64,000 nucleotides of DNA. Source: Petunia secreta. Lineage: Eukaryota > Streptophyta > Magnoliopsida > Solanales > Solanaceae. The stretch spans positions 20,868,001-20,932,000 of the forward strand of contig JARKIP010000011.1 of the NCBI GenBank assembly GCA_029990175.1, given 5' to 3'. Below, one piece after another: positions 23,053 to 34,599 of the stretch. The first letter of the stretch is position 1, and every line of letters begins with the position of its first letter. The notes under the pieces were generated by a model that did no database searches, was not told where the DNA came from, and was given only the letters and a program-made list of their open reading frames with translations. Both the position numbers and the translations under genes were made by a program.

Positions 23053-23631
23053 AAAATATTTCTTCTTTTTTCTTGGTCAATTTTTATTGGTTTCATAGCT
23101 GCTAAATTTCTGTAGAGTTTAGTATTTGGTGGCTGAATATCTCAATGTCTTGATGTGCTTATACGTTGTTGATCAATGAAAATAAGGTGTTTTGGATCTA
23201 ATAACTGCATCAAATTGCTTGAATACTATGTTGTCATATGTTATGTGTATTGTAAAGGTTATCAATTATGCATACACATAAAATATAAGACAAACTTAAA
23301 CAAACTAACTAACACAAATAGACCGTCTTTCATGTGCAGCTATTGAATTCAAAGAAGTAACATAAAATAGGCATCCAATAACATAAACGAGGTCCAAATA
23401 CCATTGTCATACATATTTAGTTAAAGGTGCTATTACATAGCAAATTTAGCATGACAAAAAAGCATCCTACTTAAGTTTTGCTATTACATAACAACTTCAA
23501 CATCACAATAGGACTAGCAAAAAACGACCATGTACTTAAGTTTAAACAAGTCTTAACAAAAGTGATGGCCTACAGTGAGATTCCCTACTTCTTAGCCTTC
23601 TTACTCTTCAACTTGTCAATTCTTTGTTCCT

Positions 23632-26241
23632 TCATGCTACCAATTGGTTAATGCTCACAGCTTTTTTGCCTCTCCAAGTAAGCTTCTTTGCTTCAAAAGG
23701 CAGATCTTTTGGCAGATTCACCCCACCATTTCCATTTCCCACAAAGGGAATCTTTCTTATTCTAGTAGGCTTCTCCTGCAGCTTTTTTTGTTGCAGCCTA
23801 GTCTTGGCTTCAGAAATGACCATAGGCCTCAACTCAAGTTCAGAATCTACTTGCATCATCAAATGGAGGTGGTGGTACCTGTTTGGTAGAAGATGGTTGA
23901 GTGGACACCTTGTTAGAACTTGAAGAATTTGATTGGACAGATGTGTAGTAGACACTCTCCTTGTAATTGGATCAGTTTGTGAACACAAATCTGCAGCAGC
24001 TTCTGTACTTATTCTAGGAGTGGGCATGAACACAAACTTTGATTGCTGGCTGTGCTGACATAGTTGGACAAGTTTTTGGTTATTGGAAAAAGTGTTTGTG
24101 CCTTCCATGAACCTAGAAGACAATATACAAGATTAAAATTGATAAAGATGTTTGACTATAGGTTAAGTAGGCAGAAGCAAATCACTTACCAAAGGACACT
24201 TTCTCATATTATGTCCAGTGGCAGAACAGTATTCACATGTCATAAGCAATCCTTTCCTTGAATATTTCCACAATCCTTCCCTCAACCTAGCCTCATCCTT
24301 TAATCTCTTTTTCTTAACCTTAGGTCTTCCAATCATGTTAGTAACCAGTGGTGGTTCCATAGCATGGTGATGCTCCACTTTCTAGAATCTCACCTTTGAC
24401 AGGTTGTAACTTGTGCTCATAAACCATCAAATAGCACTCCTTAGAATACCACTGGTTGCCCTCACTCAGTGGATCAATCTTACTATGAAGCAATGCTTTG
24501 ATGGCATGAGAGCATGGTATTCCAGTCAAGTCACATGCCCTACATGTGAAGTTCTTCATGTCAAGGTTGACAATGTGTCTATCCTCTCCCTGGGTTTCTT
24601 CATAGTCATCATCTTCAATTAAGTCCGCATAAGGGCTGAACTTCCCTTTCCAACCTCTACATTCTACTTCATTAGTGTGCAACATTTTCATAACCTAGCA
24701 AGTCAAGAAAAACTCAGAACTGAAAAACTGAAAAAGAAAAATAGAAAAACTAAAAAAAGAAAAACTGAAAAGCTAAAAAAGAAAAACTGAAAAATAAAGG
24801 CACACTCTAATCTCTTCAAGCATCCTGACTATAGGTTTGCACCTTGATTCTAGAATCCATGCATTGAAGGATTCTATAAAGTAGTTGTCCACCATGCTAT
24901 TCTTGAATATGGTGTCAAAGTAAGCCCTATACCAACACTAAGGTAGATAAACCAGCAACTCTTCAACAACTTCCTTGGATACAATCCCCATGCTCTTCAG
25001 CTGATCCTTAAATTCTTCTTCATATGTAGCCCAGTCAGACCACCACATCAATTTCTTGAGTTCCTTGCCTCTCCATCTCTTTCCCCAGTTAGCTTCTACA
25101 TGCCTTGCACAGAATCTTTGGTTTGCAATTGGAATCACAATAGAAACAGCATCCAATAATCCATACATATACGTATGTTAATAGTTATATGCTACATTAA
25201 AGAAATCATCTCCATTAAAGTCCACATAACATCCCTGTACTATTTCTCTAAAAGCATTGTAGAAATATATAGCATAAGGGTTGAACTCCCTTTTCCGACC
25301 TCTACATTCTACTTCATTAGTGTGCAACATTTTCATAACCTAGCAAGTCAAGAAAAACTCAAGAACTGAAAAACTGAAAAAGAAAAACTGAAGAAAAAAA
25401 ATTTGAAAAACTAAAGAAGAAAAACTGAAAAATAAAGGCATACCTTCACTCTAATCTCTTCAAGTATCCTGACTATAGGTTTGTACCTTGATTCTAGAAT
25501 CCATGCATTGAAGGATTCTGTAAAGTTGTTGTCCACCATGATGTTCTTGTATATGGTGTCAAAGTTAGCCCTACACCAACACTGAGGTGGATAAACCAGC
25601 AACTCTTCAACAGCTTCTTTGGATACAACCCTCATAATTTTCAGCTGATCCTTAAATTCTTCCTCATATGTAGCCTAGGCAGACCACCACAACAATTTCT
25701 TGAGTTCCTTACCTCTCCATCTCTTTCCCTAGTTAGCTTCTACATACCTTGTATGGAATCTTTGGTTTTTACTTGGAATCATAGTAGAAACAACATCCAA
25801 TAAACCTTACATGCATGTATGTTAATAGTTATATGCTACATTAAAGACAATAATAATATAAAGAGACAAAAAAAAATTAAGTCTGACCTTTTGCATGTCT
25901 GACATAATGGTCAGACCATGACCATCTTTAAGCCCCAAGGAACTTCTCAAAAGTTCCACAAACCATTTTCAAGTCCTACCTATCTCTTTGTCCATAATAG
26001 CTCATGCAAGGGGATAGAAATAATTTCTTGCATCTTGGGCCATAGCAACCAGTTACTGCACATTGCACTTTTCTTTGAGAAAAGTGCCATCCAGACCTAT
26101 TAATGGTCTCAAACCTATCTTCCAGCCTTGCTTTAATGCATTAAAGCACAAATACATTCTTAGGAATCTCCTCTTGCCTTCTGCCAAAGCATCCTTTGAA
26201 ATGTTTATCACAACATCAGAACTAAGGTTGCTTTCCCTCAA
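23632..26241 (-). pseudogene. MULE-2 mudrA-type transposase, 3' part
   Basis: From high to low coordinates: 26241-26053 is the start of the DDE domain (FNALKQGWKIGLRPLIGLDG, then TFLKEKC); 25635-25411 and 25168-24938 are duplicated central segments (FCARHVEANWGKRWRGKEL; FNAWILESRYKP); 24691-24338 is the SWIM finger (FTCRACDLTGIPCSHAIKAL); 24378-24163 is the zinc knuckle (CEYCSATGHNMRKCP) ending at a GTAAGT donor; and 24123-23632 is the C-terminal tail. Stops, frameshifts and a 645-bp tandem duplication make it non-functional. The 5' part of the same gene lies beyond the inserted retrotransposon at 33270-34010. Identity is strong from the domain order. Confidence 0.85.
24627..25846. repeat. 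Tandem duplication inside the MULE-2 transposase (about 645-bp offset)
   Basis: The segment 24627-25200 recurs at 25272-25846. Shared stretches include TCTACATTCTACTTCATTAG, the AAAAACTGAAAAAG-rich tract and GTTAATAGTTATATGCTACA. The copies differ by scattered substitutions, so the duplication is not recent. Each copy holds the same exon and intron pieces of the transposase. Confidence 0.8.
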
Positions 26242-26321
26242 CTCTTAAGCATATATAAGCCTTTAATCTGTTGTAGTCATCTATGTAACTACCCTCCAAC
26301 TTTTAAGTACAAGCTTCTTCA

Positions 26322-26338
26322 CCCCCCCCCCCCCCCCC
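26322..26338. repeat. 17-base C homopolymer
   Basis: A pure C run within the MULE-2 transposase remnant. Its length is likely unstable or uncertain in sequencing. Confidence 0.8.
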
Positions 26339-26510
26339 ATTCCCTTTATCTTTGAATAACTAACATTAAGCTTAAATTGTTCCTCCATGTCCACTCTCAT
26401 CTCTTTCACCGTATATTTAGGACAGCCTTAAACTTTGTTCTTGAAATAGTGTGCTAAACAGTTGGGTGTAGCCCTGAACAATTGTGATCACAGTTCAATG
26501 TCTTGATCAT

Positions 26511-27852
26511 AGACACGAGGCTAAATATTGCAATAATTTCTATACTTTCGCCTCGTGTTCATGCTTCGACTTGTGATATTTGTTGGTAGTTTGAACGGAA
26601 TTGCTCTTATTTGGTGTGTTTTATGTTGTAGGAATTATGTTGATGATATGAAGCGTTCGTGGAGCAGAGTTTAGTGAAAATAAGGGTTTTAAAGTCTGAG
26701 TAGAAGCCCGAGGGTCGAACGAACCACGACGTGGAAGAAAAACAAAGAAAAATTGGAGAAGCAGTAAATTAAGCTTGTTGCACCGCACTAGGCGTTGCGT
26801 TGTGCGATGCAACAGGGGCGAGATCCAGAGAGATGAAATTTTGAAATCCTGCAAAAATTGGCCTACGGCACTGCACTGCGCAATGCGCTGTGTGGCACCG
26901 TAGGCTTAAAATCATGACATTCTCAATCCGACTTTATTTTGGATTTCCGACTTGTGTGAGTCTATGTGGACGGTATAAAAGCCCTAAAACATGTCCCGAA
27001 ACATATATTTTGACCTGGGAAGGAGCAAAAGGAGGCTAGAGCTTTGGAAACTTCAAGAACACAAGAGTTTTTCTTAAATTCTTCCTTTCTTTTTGTAATT
27101 TATTTATTCATGAATTATTTTGACATGCTTATGATGAACATGAATGGCTAAATTACCCATTCTAGGATGGTTTGAACCACTCTAATACTTATGTGTTATG
27201 AATTGTTGCTTTAATGAATGAAACTTGTTAACCTTCCTATCTAAGTGTTTATGATTTGTATGCAATTAATTGGTAGAGCTCCTAATTGATTGTGCCCTTT
27301 ATTCTTGTACATCTAGGGATAGATTCATGAGTTATGGTTAACACTTAGCAATATTTCAACCTAAAATAAAGGCATTACTTAGGTTGTCAAAAAGGTGATT
27401 TGTGACCATTGACCCCGATTGTGAACCATACTTGTAGTCCTACGTGTCTTCATTAATTAATTGAAAAATTGGTTAGTGAAAGTTACAATTATTACACGGG
27501 AGTGAGTAGTTGTGAATTTGGAGCAAGTGTTCAATAGGAAGAAGCAAGTTGAATCCATTAATGCGTTGTTCTAACACATGAGTAGGAGTTGGGTAGATCA
27601 ATCCTAGGCTTCTAAACCCCTGAATTAATCTATTTCTTACTATTTTGCTATTTACTTTATTGTTAATTAGTTGTTACATTTAAACCATCATAAAAATACA
27701 AACTTTCGAAGTTAATCGATTAGATAAGTTAGTTAGATTAGCAACTATATTTTGAGTGTTCTCTGTGGGATTCGACCTCGGGACTTTAAGTACCGAGCTA
27801 TATTTGCTGCGACCGCTTAGTCCCTTTTATAGGATGTAGTTGGGTGTGATCA
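26511..27852 (+). repeat. 5' LTR of the MULE-2-nested gypsy element
   Basis: It aligns with 31943-33269 along its whole length. The first base is altered (A for T). It ends TGTGATCA just before the primer site. A TATAAAAG box lies at 26974, and upstream of it a GC-rich inverted repeat at 26861-26905. Confidence 0.9.
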
Positions 27853-27857
27853 AATTT

Positions 27858-27876
27858 TGGCGTCGTTGCCGTGGAA
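27858..27876 (+). other. Primer-binding site, tRNA-Asp type (two changes)
   Basis: It reads TGGCGTCGTTGCCGTGGAA, which matches the tRNA-Asp 3' end except at two positions. It begins five bases after the LTR. Confidence 0.8.
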
Positions 27877-27995
27877 CACAGTGTTATTTAGTTGTTAAGA
27901 TATCTATTTTATTTTTCTATTAACTTTACTCTTGTCATCTTGATCTGGTTTATTTGGTGTTTACAATTTAAAGTTCAGATCCCAAAGAATTCAGG

Positions 27996-29390
27996 ATGGC
28001 TCAAGATTTGGCTCTTAACGCTTTCGCACAACCTGTGGCTGAGAATCTGGCGTCTGCTATTCAGCTTCCAACATTCACGGCAGAAAATTTTTACATCACC
28101 CAATCGATGGTGGCTTTGCTTGCTAATGCTGGTTTATTTGCAGGTAAAACTACTGATGATCCTCAAAAGCACTTGAAAAAGTTCAAAGGATTTGTGAAAC
28201 TCAAAAGCACGCTCGAGCGCCAGCAGAGGTTGTGAAATTGATGTTGTTCCCGTTCTCGCTAACGAAAGATGCCAATGATTGGTTGGACTCGTTTCCAGTT
28301 AATTCTATTACGTCATGGGATGACTTAATGATAATATTCATGAAGAAGTTCTTTCCATCCAATAAGACTGCCAGGCTAGTTGATGAGATACTTATGTTCC
28401 GGCAGACCCCGCTAGAGACTTTACCAAAAGCTTGGGAGATATTTAAAAGTTATTTGAGAAAGTGTCCTCATCATGGTATTCCTGGCCAAATGCTGGGGCA
28501 AAGGATCTACATGGGCATGGGAGATCAACTTAAGGGCACTTTGGATGCAACAGCTGGTGGAGCATTTTTTAGTAAAACATTTGCTGAAGAGAAGGCCCTG
28601 CTTGATGTGATGGCTCAAAACTCAGGCTAGCTTAGAAGAGATGCATCTGCTAGCCTAGGTACGGGGCTTTAGCTATTGGTACTACTTCTACAATGGAAGA
28701 ATAGATGTCAAAGTTGCAAACTACACTTGATGTTGTGTCAAAACAACTAAACGAGAAGATGTTGAAACCTGTAAACCAAGTGGAATCACGGGCTCAGACT
28801 CAAGTCCTTGATACTGGTAATTTTTCTGATGCTGATTTGCTTGCTGGTACTGAAGATGTGAACTTCGTGAATTATGGGCAGCGCCAACAATACAATCAAC
28901 AGGGTCAATTTAGGCCAAGGCAACAACAAGCAACTTTACCCCTGCAGTCGAATGATATAGTTGAGATTAAGACTATGGTGCAGGCTATGATGGGATTTAA
29001 TAAGAATCTTCAAGACCAAGTTGCAGCACATGACACTGATATAAAGGGTATAGAGACCAAGTTGGGACAATTGTCCCATGCTTTACATAATAGACCTCAA
29101 GTTGCTTTGCCAGACAACACTTTGGTGAATCCTAAGGATCCAAATCCATATCAATTGATGGCAGTCTGAATGGCAGAGACTTGAACAAGAAGCAAGAATT
29201 AGCTAAAGGAGCACTACCTACCATGCCGTACATTGAGCATACTGATGACTCTACCAAACTAGTTGGCAATGATCATGTTGAGAAAGAGACCACTCCAAAA
29301 CCTGTCCCTAGTACTGAGAAGGTAATTGCTAAAGAACCTAATATAGAAGCCGAGAGGGTGGTTGAACAAGGTAAAGTGTCAAGGGAGTAA
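27996..29390 (+). pseudogene. Retrotransposon gag of nested gypsy element (frameshifted)
   Basis: The start at 27996 gives MAQDLALNAFAQPVAENL. The frame shifts near 28225 and continues in the segment at 28232-28630, with LMLFPFSLTKDANDWLDSF, MKKFFPSNKTARL and FKSYLRKCPHHGIPGQM, the conserved gag core. Stops follow at 28628 and near 28700. The Gln-rich region at 28705-29169 has the spaced pattern QVAAHDTDIKGIETKLGQL, typical of Athila-like gag. A last polar piece ends at 29390. Gag would package element RNA. Compared with the left-edge element it lacks the cysteine cluster. Confidence 0.75.
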
Positions 29391-29432
29391 AACTCCAAGG
29401 CAAAAACACCACCACCTCCTTTTCCTCAAAGA

Positions 29433-30107
29433 TTGGCAAAACAAAAAAAAGGTTTGAAGTTTAATAAGCTTTTTGATTTGTTGAAACAATTGAAGCTTAC
29501 TATGCCTTTCATGGAAGTTATGCAAGAGGTCTCTGGATATGCTAAATTATTAAAAGATCTGCTGTCTAACAAGGTTAACTTTAATGAGGTAGAGATGGTC
29601 GAATTGAATAAGGTGTGTAGTGTTGTCATCTCAAAGCCTGTAGCTAAAAAGAAGCAAGATCCTGGTAGTTTTACAGTCTCGTGCTCTATTGGTGATCTCA
29701 CAATTGGTAAGGCTTTGTGTGATTCTGGTGGAAGCAATAATCTGATGCCGCTGGAAGTATACAACAAGCTAGGTCTGACTGGTATGAGAGAGACTTCAAT
29801 GTGAATCCAGCTGGCAGATAGGAGGAAAAAACACTCTATTGGAATAATTGAGGATGTACTTGTGCACGTGCGTAGTTTTATGTTTCCAGTAGATTTTATG
29901 GTTCTTGACTGCCCCGTTGATAAAGATGTTCCAATTATCTTAGGCCGTCCATTCTTGGCTACTGGTAGAGCATTGATTGATGTTGATAAGGGAAAGATGA
30001 CCTTGAAGCTGTATGATGAAGAAATAGTTGTTGACATTGGCAAAATGCTGAAGGGACATTGTGATGATGTGAATTGTTCGTGTGTGCATACATGCAAGCC
30101 TGGATGA
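29433..30107 (+). pseudogene. Retropepsin-like protease of nested gypsy element
   Basis: Two frames (29433-29804 and 29862-30107) together give the protease. The active-site region reads KALCDSGGSNNLMPLEVYNK, where the expected Asp-x-Gly-Ala is disturbed (CDSGGS), and the second block reads VPIILGRPFLATGRALIDV. A stop at about 29802 and a frame change separate them. The coding sequence ends at 30107 and is followed by the same GTCGTGCCACGAC...GGCAACC block seen after the protease of the left-edge element. Confidence 0.75.
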
Positions 30108-31942
30108 GCCATGAGTTGAGCTAATTAAAGTCGTGCCACGACTATAACTAAGGTGCTTCTCGGAAGGCAACCGGTGATTGTAATTGTATAAAAAAAACAA
30201 AAACAAAAACACAAAAACAAAAACAAAAAAAAAAGATTTTTTTTTAAAAAAAGATTATCTTTTGAAGGATATTACTTGGTGAATTTCTTTGTTTTGCAGA
30301 TTTTGACTTGTTTAAAGTCCTAGTATGGGTGTTTGCAACCTCGTACAATTGCTAGAAAGTCTTAGTACCTCGTGCTCTAAGAAAGTTCACAAGGACGTTC
30401 TTCAGGCTTAGAACCCCAGGGAATTTCTTTATCACCCTTAATTTTATTTTTAATACATTGAGGGCAATGCATGATTTTAAGTGTGGGGTCGAAGATTCTT
30501 CTTATTTGTATTAATAATTCCCTTTGGTTTTTCTTTGTGCATCGGTTCTTTTTCAAATGAGGTAATTTGAGGTAGATTTTTTCTCAGGATTAGAGTATAG
30601 TAACTAGATGAGATAGTTTTGGCTTCACTTTGACTAATTTTATATAGATACTAAATTTGGGGTATGTGAAATTTATGCATATATTCTATCATAATCCACT
30701 TGCCTTGAGAAATATTGAGTATATTATTTGAAGCCTATGATCATGATGTTGACTCTAGATTTTCTTGAGAGTTTGCTTGTGTTTGCTTATTTTAAGAGCG
30801 CGAATCGAGCCGTTTTGAGTAGGTTATGTGCCATATATAAGTGAGGGTTTTGTTTTTTTCTGTGTTTAATACTTGATGTCTAGAAGTTGCCCGGTATGTG
30901 TGCAAAGCAAAATGAGAAGTTTGCTCGGTTAGGAAGTGATATAGACATCCCTTTCATACCCAATCTATTTGAAGCTTCAGAATTAGATGTTTACCAGTGA
31001 AACTCTGACCCTAACTAACCCTTTTGAGCCTGTAGCCTTTTCTTTGATAGCCATTGGGATTTCTGTTTCTTGTGCTAAATACCTGGGAGTTGTACTAGTG
31101 GTGTCATGATCCTAAAAGGCTAGTTAAGACAAAAGGTTCTTTAAGTGGAGGCTATGTGGAAGGATTTACAACAAAAAAAAAAACGAAAGTGAAAGCTTAA
31201 AATATTGTGCAACAGCTGGGATATGAAAAAAAAAAATCATTGTTCGAAAGAAAGAAGAAAAAAAAGAATAGTCCCTATCATTAGTCCCTACTTTGCTTAA
31301 AGAAGAAGGTTGGTAAAAGTTGACTCTATTGCTGGTAAAAGAAAGATTGATTGGGAGGAAAATACTTAAATAAATTGTGGTGCATTAAATTGCTTGGGGT
31401 GGTTAGTCACTATTACCTAAATATATCCTACCGGTCTCATTGCCTACATTACAACTTAAAGAAGTCCTAATTGATCTTAGCCGAGCAGATGGACATTGTC
31501 GAGTCCTACACTAAGGGCAAGCTTATGGTACATCTTGTGTTGCATGTGAGTTCTTTTCTAAGAGTCAGTGTTTCATCTATATGTGTACTTTTTGTTCATG
31601 ATCATTCTCTTGTGTGAATTCCTTCTCTAATATTTTATTTAATTGTAAGGGCACATGATTTACAAGAAGTGAGCTCTTTTATTAGTCTCTTGGACAGAGT
31701 GAGTACTTGTATGACTTATTGGGTGAGTCTGGAGTTGATGTGGGATTGGGAGGTTGATTTGATGTACTTGGTTGTTTTTAAATATTCTTGGCATGGATTT
31801 CGTGTGAATAGAGCATAATGAGTGCATATGCAACTTGTTAAATGCCTATATAAACCTAAGTCATTGTGTGAGTGGTTTTGACGTGTCTTGAGTTCAAGTT
31901 ATAAGTTACTCGAGGACGAGCAAAGATTTAACTGTGGGGTGT
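30108..31942 (+). other. Non-coding stretch between protease and 3' LTR
   Basis: No open frame of note. It contains an A-rich tract at 30189-30250, the phrase CATTGAGGGCAATGC that recurs in Athila-like 3' regions (from memory), and near its end TTACTCGAGGACGAGCAAAG followed by the polypurine-like tract. This is where pol would be expected in an autonomous relative, although the spacer itself need not derive from pol. Confidence 0.55.
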
Positions 31943-33269
31943 TGATACGAGGCTAGATATTGCAATAATTTTTATACTTTCGCCTCGTGTTCATGCTTCG
32001 ACTTGTGATATTTATTGGTAGTTTGAACGGAATTGCTCTTATTTTTTGTGTTTTATGTTGTAGGAATTATGTTGATGATATGAAGCGTTCGTGGAGCAGA
32101 GTTTAGTGAAAACAAGGGTTTTAAAGTCTGAGTAGAAGCCCGAGGATCGAGCGAACCACGGCGTGGAAGAAAAATAAAGAAAAATTGGAGAAGCAGTAAA
32201 TTAAGCTTGTTGCGCAGTGCGATGCAACAAGGGCGAGATCCAGAGATATAAAATTTTGAAATCCTGCAGAAATTGGCCTACGGCGCCGCACTGCGCAATG
32301 CGCTGTGTGGCGCCGTAGGCTTAAAATTCTGACATTCTCAATCCGACTTTATTTTGGATTCCCGACTTGTGTAAGTCTATGTGGACGGTATAAAAGCCCT
32401 AAAACACGTCCGAAAACATATCTTTTGATCTGGAAAGGAGCAAAAGGAGGCTAGAACTTTGGAGGCTTCAAGAACACAAGAGTTTTTCTTAAATTCTTCC
32501 TTTCTTTTTGTAATTTATTCATTCATGAATTATCTTGACATGCTTATGATGAACATGAGTGGCTAAATTACCCATTCTAGAGTTGATTGAACCACTCTAA
32601 TACTTATGTGTTATGAATTATTGCTTTAATGAATGAAACTTGTTAACCTTCCTATCTAAGTATTTATGATTTGTATGCAATTAATTGGTAGAGCTCCCAA
32701 TTGATTGTGCCCTTTATTCTTGTGCATCTAGGGATAGATTCATGAGTTATGGTTAACACTTAGCAATATTTCAACCTAAAATAAAGGCATTACTTAGGTT
32801 GTCAAAAAGGTGATTTGTGACCATTGACCCCGATTGTGAACCATACTTGTAGTCCTACGTATCTTCATTAATTAATTGAGAAATTGGTTAGAGAAAGTTA
32901 CAATTATTACACGGGAGTGAGTAGTTGTGAATTTGGAGCAAGTGTTCAGTAGGAAGAAGCAAGTTGAATCCATTAATGCGTTGTTCTAACACATGAGTAG
33001 GAGTTGAGTAGATCAATCCTAGGCTTCTAAACCCCCTGAATTAATCTATTTCTTACTATTTTGCTATTTACTTTATTGAAAATTAGTTGTTACATTTAAA
33101 CTATCATAAAAATACAAAACTTTGGAAGTTAATCGATTAGATAAGTTAGTTATATTAGCAACTAGATTTCGAGTGTTCTCTGTGGGATTCGACCTCGAGA
33201 CTTTAAGTACCGAGCTATATTTGTTGCGACCGCTTAGTCCCTTTTATAGGGCATAGTTGGGCGTGATCA
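31943..33269 (+). repeat. 3' LTR of the MULE-2-nested gypsy element
   Basis: It starts TGATACGAGG and ends CGTGATCA, preceded by the purine-rich tract CTGTGGGGTGT. It carries the TATAAAAG box at 32389 and a longer GC-rich hairpin at 32276-32320. Confidence 0.9.
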
Positions 33270-34010
33270 GTCATAAACCTTTGGTTCTGATTGCACTTAG
33301 ATATGTAGCACCTAAATGGACATTCTACTTGACATTTGTAACTAACTTTTCCTTTATCACTTTTGTGTACCCAAAGACCCCTCCTATTAGCCACAATATA
33401 AATACCAACAATCCTTTTTGCTTCATTCAAATTTCTAAAAGACATATCATGTTCTAACTCCAAGAAGTTATCCAGTTTTGGAGTAACTTCTCTGCTTCTC
33501 TCCTTCCTAAACTGCTCTAAATCATCATTGTCATAATCACTAGGTAAATCTTGAATTAACTCCTCATCTGTTGAATCATAATTAGTCCCCACCTCTACTG
33601 TATTTTTCTCAAGAAGTGGGGTATCAAGAGGTAGGGGTATCAACAAGTGGGGTATCAAGAGGTGGGGTATCAAGAGGTAGGGTATCAATTTGAGGGGTAT
33701 CATTGAACTCGTTAATACTAGGAGCATGCAGTAACACCTCACCATCATCTAAAGCAAATAACTGCAGTACATTATACTACTCACACAATAAGGATTGGAG
33801 TTTCCTTATATCTTCAACACCCACACGTGTATAATACCTACCATCGGGCCCTATAACTAGTGCTTGTTTCACCATCCTAAATCCCATATTTTCAGTAAAT
33901 TCAAAACATATGTTTTCTACCTCATATTCATGCCACACTTGATTTTTCCATTTAAGGTAAGACAGTTTGGGTTTCAATACCCACGATCCCCATAGTCAAA
34001 TATCAATTCA
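33270..34010 (-). pseudogene. MULE-2 mudrA-type transposase, 5' part
   Basis: The first piece (about 34010-33777) reads VWHEYEVENICFEFTENMGF and then MVKQALVIGPDGRYYTRVG, the N-terminal domain found in plant MULE proteins. The next piece (33780-33270) continues with LFALDDGEVLLHAP, a short repeat of DTPPL-like units encoded by a 12-bp minisatellite, an acidic stretch, and the MuDR DNA-binding domain (FRNLNEAKRIVGIYIVANRR, then CPFRCYISKC). Two in-frame stops and a frameshift lie in and around the minisatellite (33600-33780). The gene is broken at 33270 by the gypsy element and resumes beyond 26511. Confidence 0.8.
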
Positions 34011-34599
34011 ACTTTTTCAAGCATCCTTTGGAAATCAATAACATGCAAGCCACAAAAGGGGACACATCAGATAATTAAAAATACAAAAATAATAAATTAA
34101 TGGTATCAGTCCAAAAAAAATCGTAATTCACATTTTGGACAAAATCAGAGCATGTATGGACCACATGTTGTAATAAACAAGTAAATAAAGCTATAGTAAT
34201 CGAATAAAGTCAGCAAGCATGGCGACCAACTCTCAATAAATACCTGACACACCAGCACTTAAATCACCCTAAATCGAAGATATCAAAAAACAAACGAACC
34301 ATATGCTATCAAGATTTTACTAACCAACACATAAAAAGGCATGACAAAGCAAAAAAACAAAAAAACAAAAAAAAAAACAAAATCGAAGTAAATGTTCAGA
34401 TTCCAACATATACTAAAAACCTAGAATAAAAAAATAATTCTTTAGATAGTAAGAACACTTACTTGGAGGAAGAGTAAATTCTTTACACATGCACATATAA
34501 AAAGCGATCAAGCCGTCAAAGGAATCATCCGTTCAGTTAATAGTTTTTTTAGGTTTTTTAGTGAGAAGTGAAACGAGGGTCTGATTAGTTTGACGGGTT

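Larger units (their letters stand above)
26511..33269 (+). mobile_element. Athila-like gag-protease retrotransposon inserted in MULE-2
   Basis: This complete LTR element has a 5' LTR at 26511-27852, a tRNA-Asp-type primer site, gag, protease, a 1.8-kb non-coding stretch, a polypurine-like tract (GTGGGGTG) and a 3' LTR at 31943-33269. Flanking bases are ATCAT on the left and GTCAT on the right, a 5-bp target duplication with one change. There is no reverse transcriptase, RNase H or integrase, so it depends on other elements for movement. The LTRs differ by a few percent plus a 17-bp deletion, so the insertion is not recent. It lies inside the transposase gene of MULE-2 and so postdates that element. 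Confidence 0.9.

Noticed and set aside
23624..23923. Plus-strand open frames opposite the MULE-2 transposase tail
   Set aside because: They are shadows of the transposase C-terminus, whose motifs match the MULE family in the minus-strand frame.
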